A stretch of DNA of 64,000 nucleotides, taken from Halorubrum cibi (GTDB taxonomy: Archaea; Halobacteriota; Halobacteria; Halobacteriales; Haloferacaceae). The stretch lies in NCBI RefSeq assembly GCF_900182635.1, contig NZ_FXTD01000005.1:179643-243642 (forward strand), written 5' to 3'. Numbering within the stretch: the stretch's first letter is position 1; each line of letters starts with the position of its first letter. Below the pieces are notes generated by a model. That model was not told the origin of the DNA. It made no database searches and worked only from the letters and a program-made list of their open reading frames with translations. Positions 24,767-32,547 of this stretch are shown piece by piece. The translations under genes and the position numbers were made by a program.

Positions 24767-26041
24767 TCACTCCGCGGCCGACAGCGACCGGACCGCATCG
24801 GTCAGGGTGTCGACCGCCAGAGGGATGACCGCCTCGTCGACGTCGAACGTCGCGGTGTGGTGGCCCGTGGGGTTGCTCGCGCCGAAGCCGACGTAGGTCG
24901 CCTCGCCGCCGTTCCGCTGGACCGCCCGCATCAGCCGCGTCGCGTCCTCGCTGCCGCCGAGCGCGTCGCCCTCGTCGGGCGTGACCGTCGCGTCGCGTCC
25001 CGCCGCGGCCGCGGAGACGGCGTCGACGATCGAGTCGTCGCACTCGGCGCTCGGCGCGCCGTTGCGGAACGAAACGTCCACCTCGCAGTCGTGGAGTTCG
25101 GCCGCACTCCGGAGCACGCGAGTCGCGTGCTCCTCGAGGTAGTCTCTGAGATCGGTCGTCGTCCCGCGGACCTCTCCCTCGAGCGAGGCCGACTCCGGCA
25201 CGACGTTCGTCGCTGTCCCGCCTTCGACGACGCCGACGTTGATCCGCGTCGCACCGTCGCCGTGTCTGGGGATCGCGTGGAGGTTCCCGACCGCGGTCGA
25301 CAGCGCCTGGATGGCGTGTGCGCCCTCGTGCGGGCTGTTGCCGGCGTGAGCCGGCGCCCCCTCGAAGGTCGCTTCGAAGCCGTTTATCGCGAGGAACGAC
25401 TCGATGCCGGGGATCACGACCCCGGTCTCGACGTCGAGGCCGACGTGGACGGCGATGAGGGAGTCGACGTCCTCGAGGTGGCCGCTGCCGACCACGGAGG
25501 CCGCGCCCGCGCCCAGTTCCTCCGCGGGCTGAAAGAGCACCTTGAGGGTCCCTTCGAAGTCGCTCTCTTTCACTGCCTCGAACACCCCGACGCCGATGGC
25601 GGCGTGCGCGTCGTGGCCACAGGCGTGCATGCGCTCGTCGTATTCCGACCGGAACCCCTCCGCGGCGGGGTGGTGGTCGGGGTCGTCGGACTCGGGCTGG
25701 GGGAGCCCGTCGATGTCGACGCGCACCAGGACGGTCGGCCCGTTGCCCTTCTCGAGGACCGCGAGCGCGCCGGTGTAACCGTCCTCGACCTGCGAAAGCA
25801 CGTCGTCGTCGACGCCGGTCTCGAGCGCCCGCTCGCGGGCGCGGGCCAACTGGTCGTCGGTGGGGGGGCGGATCCGTTCCTCGCGGTGGATCTCGTGGCC
25901 GACGTACAGCTCGTCGGGACCGATCTCCTCCAACTCCTCGACGATCCGGTCCGTGGTGTAGAACTCGCGCCAGCCGATCTCCGGCCGCCGGTGGAGATCG
26001 CGACGCAACTCGATCAGTCGGGACTGCGATTTCGCGTTCAC
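24767..26041 (-). CDS. M20D-family amidohydrolase
   Basis: A 424-residue metal-dependent amidohydrolase of the M20D peptidase group, which includes N-acyl amino acid hydrolases and IAA-amino acid hydrolases. Metal and active-site features in order: RRDLHRRPEIGWREF at residue 13, MHACGHDAHAAIGVGV near 137, and LFQPAEELGAGA near 168, with the catalytic Glu in AEE. The dimerisation domain (FEGAPAHAGNSPHEGAHA) and C-terminal GGSEDATRLM follow. It is unusually long at the N-terminus, with an acidic insertion between residues 60 and 100. It lies directly downstream of another M20 gene. Confidence 0.88.
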   Translation of the reverse strand: MNAKSQSRLIELRRDLHRRPEIGWREFYTTDRIVEELEEIGPDELYVGHEIHREERIRPPTDDQLARARERALETGVDDDVLSQVEDGYTGALAVLEKGNGPTVLVRVDIDGLPQPESDDPDHHPAAEGFRSEYDERMHACGHDAHAAIGVGVFEAVKESDFEGTLKVLFQPAEELGAGAASVVGSGHLEDVDSLIAVHVGLDVETGVVIPGIESFLAINGFEATFEGAPAHAGNSPHEGAHAIQALSTAVGNLHAIPRHGDGATRINVGVVEGGTATNVVPESASLEGEVRGTTTDLRDYLEEHATRVLRSAAELHDCEVDVSFRNGAPSAECDDSIVDAVSAAAAGRDATVTPDEGDALGGSEDATRLMRAVQRNGGEATYVGFGASNPTGHHTATFDVDEAVIPLAVDTLTDAVRSLSAAE

Positions 26042-26101
26042 GGGGACGGGTTGGCGGAAGGATCGCTTAAGCGTTGACCTGAACGGTGGTTTCGGCCGGG
26101 A

Positions 26102-27349
26102 TCAGTACGACTCGAGCGTCGCCGCGGTCGCGTCGGCGATGATCTCGCTCGCGAGCCGGACGTCGTCCCACTCGATGTGCTCGTCGGGCGTGTGCGCGAG
26201 GTCGACCGAGCCGGGACCGAACACGACCGTCGGGATCCCGGCGTCGAGGTAGTGGCGGGCGTCGGTGCCGCCGGTGAACCCCTCGTAATTCGGCTCGATG
26301 CCGTGATCGCTCGCAGCCTCCGCCACGCGCTCGACGACCGGCTCGTCTCTGTCCACCTCCGACCCCTCGAACTGGACCGAGAACCGCTCGAAGGTCGGCG
26401 GATGCTCGGTGAGCCACTCGCTCTCGGCGACGACCTCGTCGAGCCGCTCTCGGAACTCGGCTTCGACCCCCGCGACCGTCTCCTGGGGAGCGACGCCGAT
26501 CCGGATCTCGGAAGTGAGGTGGGACGGAACCGACGACGCCCAGTCGCCGGCCTCGACGGTGCCGAAGTTGATCGGCCACGGGTTGTCGAACGCCTCGAAC
26601 AGCGGGTGGGTGACGCGCTCGGCGCGCTCGCGCTCGAGGTTCTCGAACGCGTGGCGGACCCGTTCGAAGTGCGGGAGCACCGACTCGCCCTCCCAGGTTC
26701 GGGCGGCGTGAGCCGACTCGCCGAATATCTCGAGCCGCTTCATCAGGCTCCCCTCGGCGGCGACGACGAGCGAGAGGTCCGTGGGCTCGGCGATGATCGC
26801 CGCGTCGCGCTCGAAGGGATACGGGTTCCTCCCGGCGGCGACGGCCGCGCCGATACCGCCTTCCTCCTCGCCGACGACGCCCTCGACGACGATCCGGCCG
26901 TCGAGGCCGAGTTCGTCCGCACGTTCTTCGACCGCGAGCGCCGCGAAGACGCAGGCGGCGAGTCCCGACTTCATGTCGAGCGATCCGCGCCCGTAGAGGC
27001 GGCCGTCCTCCCAGTGAGGATCGAACGAGGGCTTCGTCCAGGAGCCCTCGTCGACCGGAACCACGTCGACGTGGCCGTTCAACACGACGGTCGGGCCGGC
27101 GTCGGGGTCGCCGAGTTCGAGGACGCCGCCGAGGCTCGGTCGGTCCTTCAGATCGAGCGTTTCGACCGGGGGGAACGAGGGATGTTCATCCAGGAGTTCG
27201 GGATCGGGCTCCCACTCGTACACCTCGAAGCCGAGGTCGGAGAGATGCTCGCGGAACCAGGACTGAACCGCCGCCTCCTCGCCCGGATAGCTCTCGAAGG
27301 AAACCAGTTCTCGGATCGTCTCCCGCAACGCGTCTTCGCGGACGTCCAT
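26102..27349 (-). CDS. M20-family peptidase (ArgE/DapE/CPG2-like)
   Basis: A 415-residue co-catalytic zinc amidohydrolase. The metal motifs are LNGHVDVVP near residue 88 and YGRGSLDMKSG near 125; the catalytic and bridging EEEGGIG lies near 163, EPTDLSL near 186, and a C-terminal GGTDARHYLDAGIP near 359. Specificity among acetylornithine deacetylase, succinyl-DAP desuccinylase and other deacylases cannot be fixed. ATG 27349 is chosen; an in-frame ATG at 27373 would add eight residues. It is followed after 60 bp by the M20D gene, suggesting an operon for N-acylated amino acid or peptide use. Confidence 0.87.
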   Translation of the reverse strand: MDVREDALRETIRELVSFESYPGEEAAVQSWFREHLSDLGFEVYEWEPDPELLDEHPSFPPVETLDLKDRPSLGGVLELGDPDAGPTVVLNGHVDVVPVDEGSWTKPSFDPHWEDGRLYGRGSLDMKSGLAACVFAALAVEERADELGLDGRIVVEGVVGEEEGGIGAAVAAGRNPYPFERDAAIIAEPTDLSLVVAAEGSLMKRLEIFGESAHAARTWEGESVLPHFERVRHAFENLERERAERVTHPLFEAFDNPWPINFGTVEAGDWASSVPSHLTSEIRIGVAPQETVAGVEAEFRERLDEVVAESEWLTEHPPTFERFSVQFEGSEVDRDEPVVERVAEAASDHGIEPNYEGFTGGTDARHYLDAGIPTVVFGPGSVDLAHTPDEHIEWDDVRLASEIIADATAATLESY

Positions 27350-27592
27350 GTCGTCGAGGAGTACCACGACCACCCATAACAGATTTCGGATCCGTAGGGG
27401 TGGTACCGTTCCTCACGCGATCGAGACGGACTCGATCCGCTCCGCTCCGTTCCAACCCGGTCCGGTTCGGGGCGATCCGGTCGCGTTCGATCCCCTTTCG
27501 ACGTCAAAGATACCGTTCTATCAGTCGGAGACGGTAGATACGTGACCCAGAAACCGATCTCCAAGTGGATCGTCTGGTTCCGAAGATTTTTG

Positions 27593-27606
27593 ACTAACTA
27601 GTTAGT
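27593..27606. promoter_or_regulatory. Perfect 14-bp palindromic operator upstream of MATE gene
   Basis: ACTAACTAGTTAGT is a perfect AT-rich palindrome immediately after the TATA-like GATTTTT (27585-27591). It would overlap the transcription start of the leader ORF and MATE gene. Sites of this form are typical for dimeric TetR-type repressors of drug efflux genes. No regulator gene adjoins, so the repressor would act from elsewhere. Confidence 0.65.
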
Positions 27607-27626
27607 AAGTTCGACCACTCATCGAC

Positions 27627-27668
27627 ATGGAAGACACCGAGACCGCGGGTTCGGAGGCGACCCGCTGA
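27627..27668 (+). CDS. 13-codon leader ORF overlapping the MATE gene
   Basis: ATG 27627 opens MEDTETAGSEATR and stops at TGA 27666-27668; the last base is the first base of the MATE ATG (TGATG). GGAGG at 27653-27657 lies inside the leader, 10 bases before the MATE start, and could serve it. The layout suggests a coupled leader peptide. It might instead be a remnant of a lost upstream regulator gene. Confidence 0.35.
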   Translation: MEDTETAGSEATR

Positions 27669-29119
27669 TGGGGATCCGGAACCGGATCGACTCTCTGTTC
27701 AAAGGGCCCGAGGAGTTCGATCTCACCTCGGGCGGCATCGGTAAGCCGCTGTTTTTCCTCTCGATGCCGATCGTCGTCACGAACCTCTTTCAGACCGCCT
27801 ACAACCTCGCGGACACCTTCTGGCTCGGGCAGTACAGTACGGACGCGCTGGCGGCGATCAGCTTCGCGTTTCCGATGGTCTTTCTGCTCATCTCGTTGGG
27901 GATGGGGATCTCCGTCGCCGGGAGCGTCCTCGTCGCACAGTACACCGGCGCGGAAAAGTCGCGCGAGGCGGAGTACGCGGCCTCTCAGACGGTGACGTTC
28001 GCGGTGATCGCCTCGGTGCTGCTCGGGGGCGTCGGCTACTTCCTCGTCGAGGAGTTCCTCGGGATAATGGGCGCATCGGAGAGCGTCCTTCCGCTGGCGG
28101 CGCGATACATGGAGACCATCTCGGCGGGGCTCGTCTTCATGTTCGGCTTCGCGGTGTTCATCGCGCTCATGCGCGGGTACGGCGACACGATCACGCCGAT
28201 GCTCGTGATGTTCGGGTCCGTGGTGCTCAACATCGCGCTCGACCCGTTCCTGATCTTCGGCTGGGGGCCGTTCCCCGCGCTCGGGATCGAGGGAGCCGCC
28301 ATCGCGACGGTGTTCTCCCGGGCGCTGGCGCTCGTCGTCGGCCTCGCGATCATGTTCCGTGGGACTCGCGGGGTCCGGATCCGCCTCGGCGACATGGCGC
28401 CCGACGCGGACTACCTGCGCCGGCTTCTGCGGATCGGCCTCCCCGCGACGGTCGAGGGGACGGGCCGGGCGCTGTCGATGAACCTGCTCTTATTCATCGT
28501 CGCGCTCTTTCCCGACCCGATCGTCGCCGCCTACGGCATCGGGACGCGGGTGTTCTCGGTGGTGTTCCTGCCGGCGATCGCGGTCGCCCGCGGCGTCGAG
28601 ACGATGACCGGCCAGAACGTGGGAGCGAACCGGCCGGACCGCGCGGAACGGGCCGCCGATCTGGCCGCGAAGACGCTCTTCGGGATCCTCTCCGCCGTCG
28701 GGATCCTCGTGTTCCTCGTCCCCGAGCCGATCGTCTCGGTGTTCGTCGGGGCGGACCAGGTCGCTGCCGACCGGGTCGTGGCGGTCGGTTCACAGTTCCT
28801 GCGGGTGGTCGCGTTGACCTTCGGGTTCATCGGGATCATGCGGGCGTACACCGGGAGCTTCCGGGGCGCCGGAAGGACGCTCACGGCCGCCGCCATCTCC
28901 GTGTTGATGCTCGGCGTCGTCCGGTTCCCGATCGCGTGGGTCGCCGCCGGCCGGATCGGCGAGACGGGCATCTGGCTGTCGTTCGCGGTCTCGAACGTCG
29001 TCGGCGCGGCGGTCGCCTACGCCTGGTACCGTCGTGGTACTTGGCGTGAGGGAGACCTCACGGAGCGGGGCGTCGACGTCGAGGAACCGATCGCGAGCCC
29101 CGAGTCGACCGACGACTGA
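27668..29119 (+). CDS. MATE-family efflux transporter
   Basis: A 483-residue multidrug and toxic compound extrusion protein with 12 predicted helices, exporting cationic compounds in exchange for Na+ or H+. Family features: GKPLFFLSMPIVVTNLFQTAYNLADTFW-type TM1 start near residue 25, the PMVFLLISLGMGISVAGSVL segment, VLNIALDPFLIFGWG near 185, and the second-half repeat near 255-300. The C-terminus is short and acidic. It is expressed from a promoter with a perfect palindromic operator and a 13-codon leader. Confidence 0.92.
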   Translation: MGIRNRIDSLFKGPEEFDLTSGGIGKPLFFLSMPIVVTNLFQTAYNLADTFWLGQYSTDALAAISFAFPMVFLLISLGMGISVAGSVLVAQYTGAEKSREAEYAASQTVTFAVIASVLLGGVGYFLVEEFLGIMGASESVLPLAARYMETISAGLVFMFGFAVFIALMRGYGDTITPMLVMFGSVVLNIALDPFLIFGWGPFPALGIEGAAIATVFSRALALVVGLAIMFRGTRGVRIRLGDMAPDADYLRRLLRIGLPATVEGTGRALSMNLLLFIVALFPDPIVAAYGIGTRVFSVVFLPAIAVARGVETMTGQNVGANRPDRAERAADLAAKTLFGILSAVGILVFLVPEPIVSVFVGADQVAADRVVAVGSQFLRVVALTFGFIGIMRAYTGSFRGAGRTLTAAAISVLMLGVVRFPIAWVAAGRIGETGIWLSFAVSNVVGAAVAYAWYRRGTWREGDLTERGVDVEEPIASPESTDD

Positions 29120-29168
29120 GGCGTCGACGGCGGCGGGAGCGTCCCGGCCGACGGCGATCCCGGCTCCT

Positions 29169-29771
29169 TCACTGGTTCTCCAACGCGTCGAGGACGCACG
29201 CGGCGGCGATCACCGCCTCCTTCGGGACGCCGGTCGCGTCGTCGATACTGACCGTGTAGGCGTCTCGCAGCGAGAACTTCCCCTCGATGTCGCCGACGTG
29301 GTCGCCGTCGGCGTCGAATATCTCGTACTTGTTCGGGACGAGGTTCGCGACCGAGACGAGGTGTCGAAGCGCCGAGAGGAGTTTGTTCTTCGACCGGATG
29401 GTGGCGAGTGCCTCGCCGGAATCGGGGTCGCGGATCGTCCAGTTCTCCACGAAGATCGAGAAGTCCTCGTCGAGGACGACGACCTCCTCGCCGGTCCCCG
29501 CGTCGATGATCGCGTAGTTCCCCGCGACGTCCATGATGCCGCCCGCCTTCACCGTGAACGCGTCCCGATCGTCGCCGGTGACGAACGGGAACTCCTCTTT
29601 CATCTTGAACATCTTCTGTTTCCCGCGGAGGACGACGTTTCCCGCGCCGTCACGGACGGCGTACTTGTTCCGGATCGCGGACTGTTTCACCTCGTAGCGA
29701 TCGTCGACGAGGTCGACCGTCGAGATGTCGTAGCGGTTCGATGACGACTCGGAGGCGGAGGGCTCGACCAT
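29169..29771 (-). CDS. LURP-one-related (tubby-like fold) protein
   Basis: A 200-residue protein related to the LOR/LURP-one-like family, a 12-stranded tubby-like barrel with a central helix. Repeating strand patterns (YEVKQSAIRNKYAVRDGAGNV, NYAIIDAGTGEEVVVLDED, WTIRDPDSGEALATIRSK) and the DALENQ-type terminal helix fit. Its biochemical role is unclear even in known members; membrane-lipid or scramblase-like functions are proposed. Start 29771 is preferred over 29798 because CCTTTTTGC lies about 30 bp upstream. It is convergent with the MATE gene. Confidence 0.75.
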   Translation of the reverse strand: MVEPSASESSSNRYDISTVDLVDDRYEVKQSAIRNKYAVRDGAGNVVLRGKQKMFKMKEEFPFVTGDDRDAFTVKAGGIMDVAGNYAIIDAGTGEEVVVLDEDFSIFVENWTIRDPDSGEALATIRSKNKLLSALRHLVSVANLVPNKYEIFDADGDHVGDIEGKFSLRDAYTVSIDDATGVPKEAVIAAACVLDALENQ

Positions 29772-29884
29772 GCGCAAAGGGGGCGTCACGGGCCGCAAAA
29801 AGGTTCCGCTCGGCCGCGGGAGACGGATTCGAACGGTGAGAACCGGGTCGCCGTTTCACGCGGCGAGGTTCGCGAGACGCGCCG

Positions 29885-30202
29885 TCAGGAGTCGCGCCAC
29901 TTGCGACCGCACTCGACGCAGGTGAACAAGCGCACCTCGTAGGAGCCGCCCGGCTTCGGCATCATCTCGTAGTCGGCTCGTTCGCCGTCGCAGTCGTCGG
30001 CCGGACACGGCTCCCGTGTCGTCTCGGTGGAACCCTGGGTCGCGTCGGCCACGGCGGGTGCCCCGTCGTCCCGCTGTCCGTCCTGCGTCGTCATCGCCGT
30101 TTCCGCCCGGGAGTCCCGCGGCTCCCGGTTCTCACAGGAGCGACACACCCACGCGTCACCCTCCGTGTGCATCATCGACCCGCACTCGTCGCAGAATCGC
30201 AT
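29885..30202 (-). CDS. tfs: Transcription factor S / RPC12-like zinc-ribbon protein
   Basis: A 105-residue TFS/TFIIS-like protein that helps archaeal RNA polymerase cleave backtracked RNA. The N-terminal zinc ribbon is FCDECGSMMHTEGDAWVCRSC (residues 3-23). The C-terminal ribbon starts at CPADDCDGERADYEMMPKPG and ends FTCVECGRKWRDS. A catalytic Asp-Glu pair should precede the last strand; here the region reads PKPGGSYEVRLFTC and the canonical RSADEP-like loop appears altered, so cleavage activity is uncertain. Promoter TATA (GTATATCC) lies about 25-32 bp upstream, with an 18-bp palindrome between it and the ATG. Confidence 0.85.
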   Translation of the reverse strand: MRFCDECGSMMHTEGDAWVCRSCENREPRDSRAETAMTTQDGQRDDGAPAVADATQGSTETTREPCPADDCDGERADYEMMPKPGGSYEVRLFTCVECGRKWRDS

Positions 30203-30208
30203 ACGAAC

Positions 30209-30226
30209 GAGGGCCGCGCGGCCCTC
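30209..30226. promoter_or_regulatory. 18-bp perfect palindrome in the tfs promoter
   Basis: GAGGGCCGCGCGGCCCTC is a perfect palindrome lying between the TATA element (30227-30234, minus strand) and the tfs start codon at 30202. It is positioned where a bound protein would block transcription start. In GC-rich DNA such palindromes occur by chance at an appreciable rate. Confidence 0.4.
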
Positions 30227-30327
30227 GGATATACGTGTCGACTTCCGATCCGCCACGTCGCCGCCGCGATGTCCACTCCGTCGCCCGATCGAACGCCTCT
30301 TGAATCGCCCGGTCGTCCGGGCGAGCG

Positions 30328-31200
30328 ATGGATCTCGGCCTCGGGTTCGCGGTCGTCGCCGCCGTCGTCTGGGGCGTTTACGTCTTCGTACTGAAGCGGT
30401 GGTTCGACGGGTACTCTCCGGCCGCGCTCACCGTCTGTATCAACTCGTTCGCGTTGGCCTGGTACGCCCCGGTCACCCTCGCCGACCGCGAGGGATCCCT
30501 CGCCGCGCTCGGCGCGTTCGGACTCCCCGAGGTCGGGATCGTCGCGCTCACCGTCGCGTCGACCGCGCTCGCGTTCGTCCTCTTCCTGCGGGCAATAGCC
30601 GAGGGCCAGGTCTCGTACGTGACGCCGATCAACAAGGTCGTGCCGATGTTCGTCCTCCCGCTCGAGGTGCTGCTGCTCGGGGAGGTGTTGCGTCCCGTCC
30701 AAGTGCTCGGGGTCGTCGTCGCGACGTTCGCGGTGTACGTCGCCAACTACGAGCCGGGCGGACTCCTCGAGCCGTTCCGCAAGGCGGCCCGATCGCGCCC
30801 GGCTCAACTCGCTCTGGTGAGCGCGATGTGTTACGCGGTGAGCGACCTCGGGAAACGCGTCGCGCTCCAGGAGCTCGCGCTCCCCGAGACGCTGTGGGTT
30901 CCGCTTCTTCTGGTCGGCGTCGCGCTCGTCCTGCTTCCGAGCGCGGTCCGAAACCCGCCCACCGGGGTCCGCGCCGACCTCCCGAAGCTGGCCGCCGCGG
31001 GCGGGATCGTCGCGGTCGGCGAGCACGTCACGACGCTCGCGTTCGCGTCGTTGCCCGCCAGCATCGCCTCGCCGGTGATCAACACGCAGGCGATCGTCGC
31101 GGTCGTCCTCGGCGGCGTGCTGCTCGGCGAGCGCTACTTCCGGCTCCGGCTGATCGCGGCGCTGCTTGCGGTGGTCGGCGTGACGCTGATCGCGCTTTGA
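30328..31200 (+). CDS. DMT-superfamily (EamA) transporter
   Basis: A 290-residue protein with ten predicted membrane helices in two EamA repeats. The first repeat includes FLRAIAEGQVSYVTPINKVVPMF near residue 89; the second includes LAFASLPASIASPVINTQAIVAVVLGG near 233. These drug/metabolite transporters export metabolites or amino acids; the substrate is unknown. TCTTGAAT at about 30298-30305 is a TATA candidate for leaderless initiation at 30328. Confidence 0.88.
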   Translation: MDLGLGFAVVAAVVWGVYVFVLKRWFDGYSPAALTVCINSFALAWYAPVTLADREGSLAALGAFGLPEVGIVALTVASTALAFVLFLRAIAEGQVSYVTPINKVVPMFVLPLEVLLLGEVLRPVQVLGVVVATFAVYVANYEPGGLLEPFRKAARSRPAQLALVSAMCYAVSDLGKRVALQELALPETLWVPLLLVGVALVLLPSAVRNPPTGVRADLPKLAAAGGIVAVGEHVTTLAFASLPASIASPVINTQAIVAVVLGGVLLGERYFRLRLIAALLAVVGVTLIAL

Positions 31201-31236
31201 GGCCGATGGCAGTCCGGAAGCGACCCCGAGCTCACC

Positions 31237-32469
31237 TCACTCCACGTCCGCCAGCCGCTTCACCGTCTCGACGTACACGCGCGCGCCCTCCTCGGCGTCC
31301 GCCCACTCCGTGAACTCGGCCTCGTTGTGGGTCTTGCCGTCGACGCTCGGCACGAACAGCATGGCGGTGTCCGTGATCTCGTTCACGTAGCTCGCGTCGT
31401 GGCCGGCCCCGCTCACCATCGCCCGGTGGGATGCCCCCACGTCGTCGGCGGCGGAAAGCGCGGTCTCGGCGACCCTCGGCGAGAACTCCGTGTGGGGGAT
31501 CCGCCAGATCTCCTCGAGGTCGTACTCGACGCCCTCGCGCTCGCAGGCGGTCTCGACCTCGCGTTCGACCGCCTCGACGAGGTCGCCGACGACCCCGTCG
31601 TCGTAGCTGCGAACGTCGACCGTGAACCGGACCTCCGAGGGGATGACGTTGATCGAGCCGGGCTCCACCTCGAGTTCCCCGACGGTCGTGACCACGTCGT
31701 CGGCGAAGCGGTTCGACAGCCGCCGGACCGCGCCGACGACGTCCGAGGCGGCGACGAGCGCGTCCTTCCGGGAGTACATCGGGGACGGTCCGGCGTGGTC
31801 GGCGTCGCCGTGGACCACCACCTCGAGCCACGCCATCCCGAACACGCCCTCGACGACGCCGACCGAGAGCCCCTCGTCCTCGAGTTTCGGCCCCTGCTCG
31901 ACGTGAAGTTCGAGCGAGGAGTGGTACTCCTCGCGGGGGCCGACCGGCTGGTCGCCGCGATACCCGATCCGATCGAGCGCCTCCGCGACGGTCACGCCGT
32001 CGGCGTCCGCGTGCTCGAGCACCTCCGCGAGGTCGAGCTCGCCGGTGAACGCCCCGCTGCCCATCAGCGCCGGCTTGAACCGCGACCCCTCCTCGTTCGT
32101 CCAGTTCACGATCTCGATCGGCCGGCGGTGCTCGACGTCCTCGTCGTCGAACGCCCGGAGCGTCTCGAGCGCGGAGAGGACGCCGAGCTGGCCGTCGAAC
32201 CGGCCGCCGTAGGGCTGTGAGTCGAGGTGTGATCCGATCAGCACCGGCTCGGCGTCGGGGTCGGTCCCCTCCGCGCGCCCGAAGACGTTTCCGATCCGGT
32301 CGATCCGGACCTCGAGGCCGAGGTCCTCGAGATCCGAGACGAACAGGTCCCGAACCTCCCGGTCCTCCTCGGAGAGCGCCAGCCGGTGGAGGCCGTCGGC
32401 GTCGGTTCGGCCGATCTCGGAGTACCGTTCGAACGTCTCCCTGAACCGTTCGGGGTCGATGGTGACCAT
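31237..32469 (-). CDS. Zn-dependent M20 hydrolase (hydantoinase/carbamoylase, allantoate amidohydrolase family)
   Basis: A 410-residue member of the hydantoinase/carbamoylase branch of M20 enzymes, which hydrolyse N-carbamoyl amino acids, ureidoglycolate or allantoate. Metal and active-site motifs: LIGSHLDSQPYGGRFDGQLGV near residue 78, NWTNEEGSRF near 122, LELHVEQGPKLE near 185, and the C-terminal SGAGHDASYVNE near 357. All metal ligands expected for the family are visible. ATG 32469 is taken, with an alternative at 32478. It sits alone between the DMT gene and a ThDP enzyme. Confidence 0.88.
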   Translation of the reverse strand: MVTIDPERFRETFERYSEIGRTDADGLHRLALSEEDREVRDLFVSDLEDLGLEVRIDRIGNVFGRAEGTDPDAEPVLIGSHLDSQPYGGRFDGQLGVLSALETLRAFDDEDVEHRRPIEIVNWTNEEGSRFKPALMGSGAFTGELDLAEVLEHADADGVTVAEALDRIGYRGDQPVGPREEYHSSLELHVEQGPKLEDEGLSVGVVEGVFGMAWLEVVVHGDADHAGPSPMYSRKDALVAASDVVGAVRRLSNRFADDVVTTVGELEVEPGSINVIPSEVRFTVDVRSYDDGVVGDLVEAVEREVETACEREGVEYDLEEIWRIPHTEFSPRVAETALSAADDVGASHRAMVSGAGHDASYVNEITDTAMLFVPSVDGKTHNEAEFTEWADAEEGARVYVETVKRLADVE

Positions 32470-32547
32470 GTCTCCCACTGCGTCGGAGGGGTAACTAAAT
32501 CCGGCGGCCGCGATGTCGTCCGCGTCCGGTGGCCGGGTCGCCCCCGT

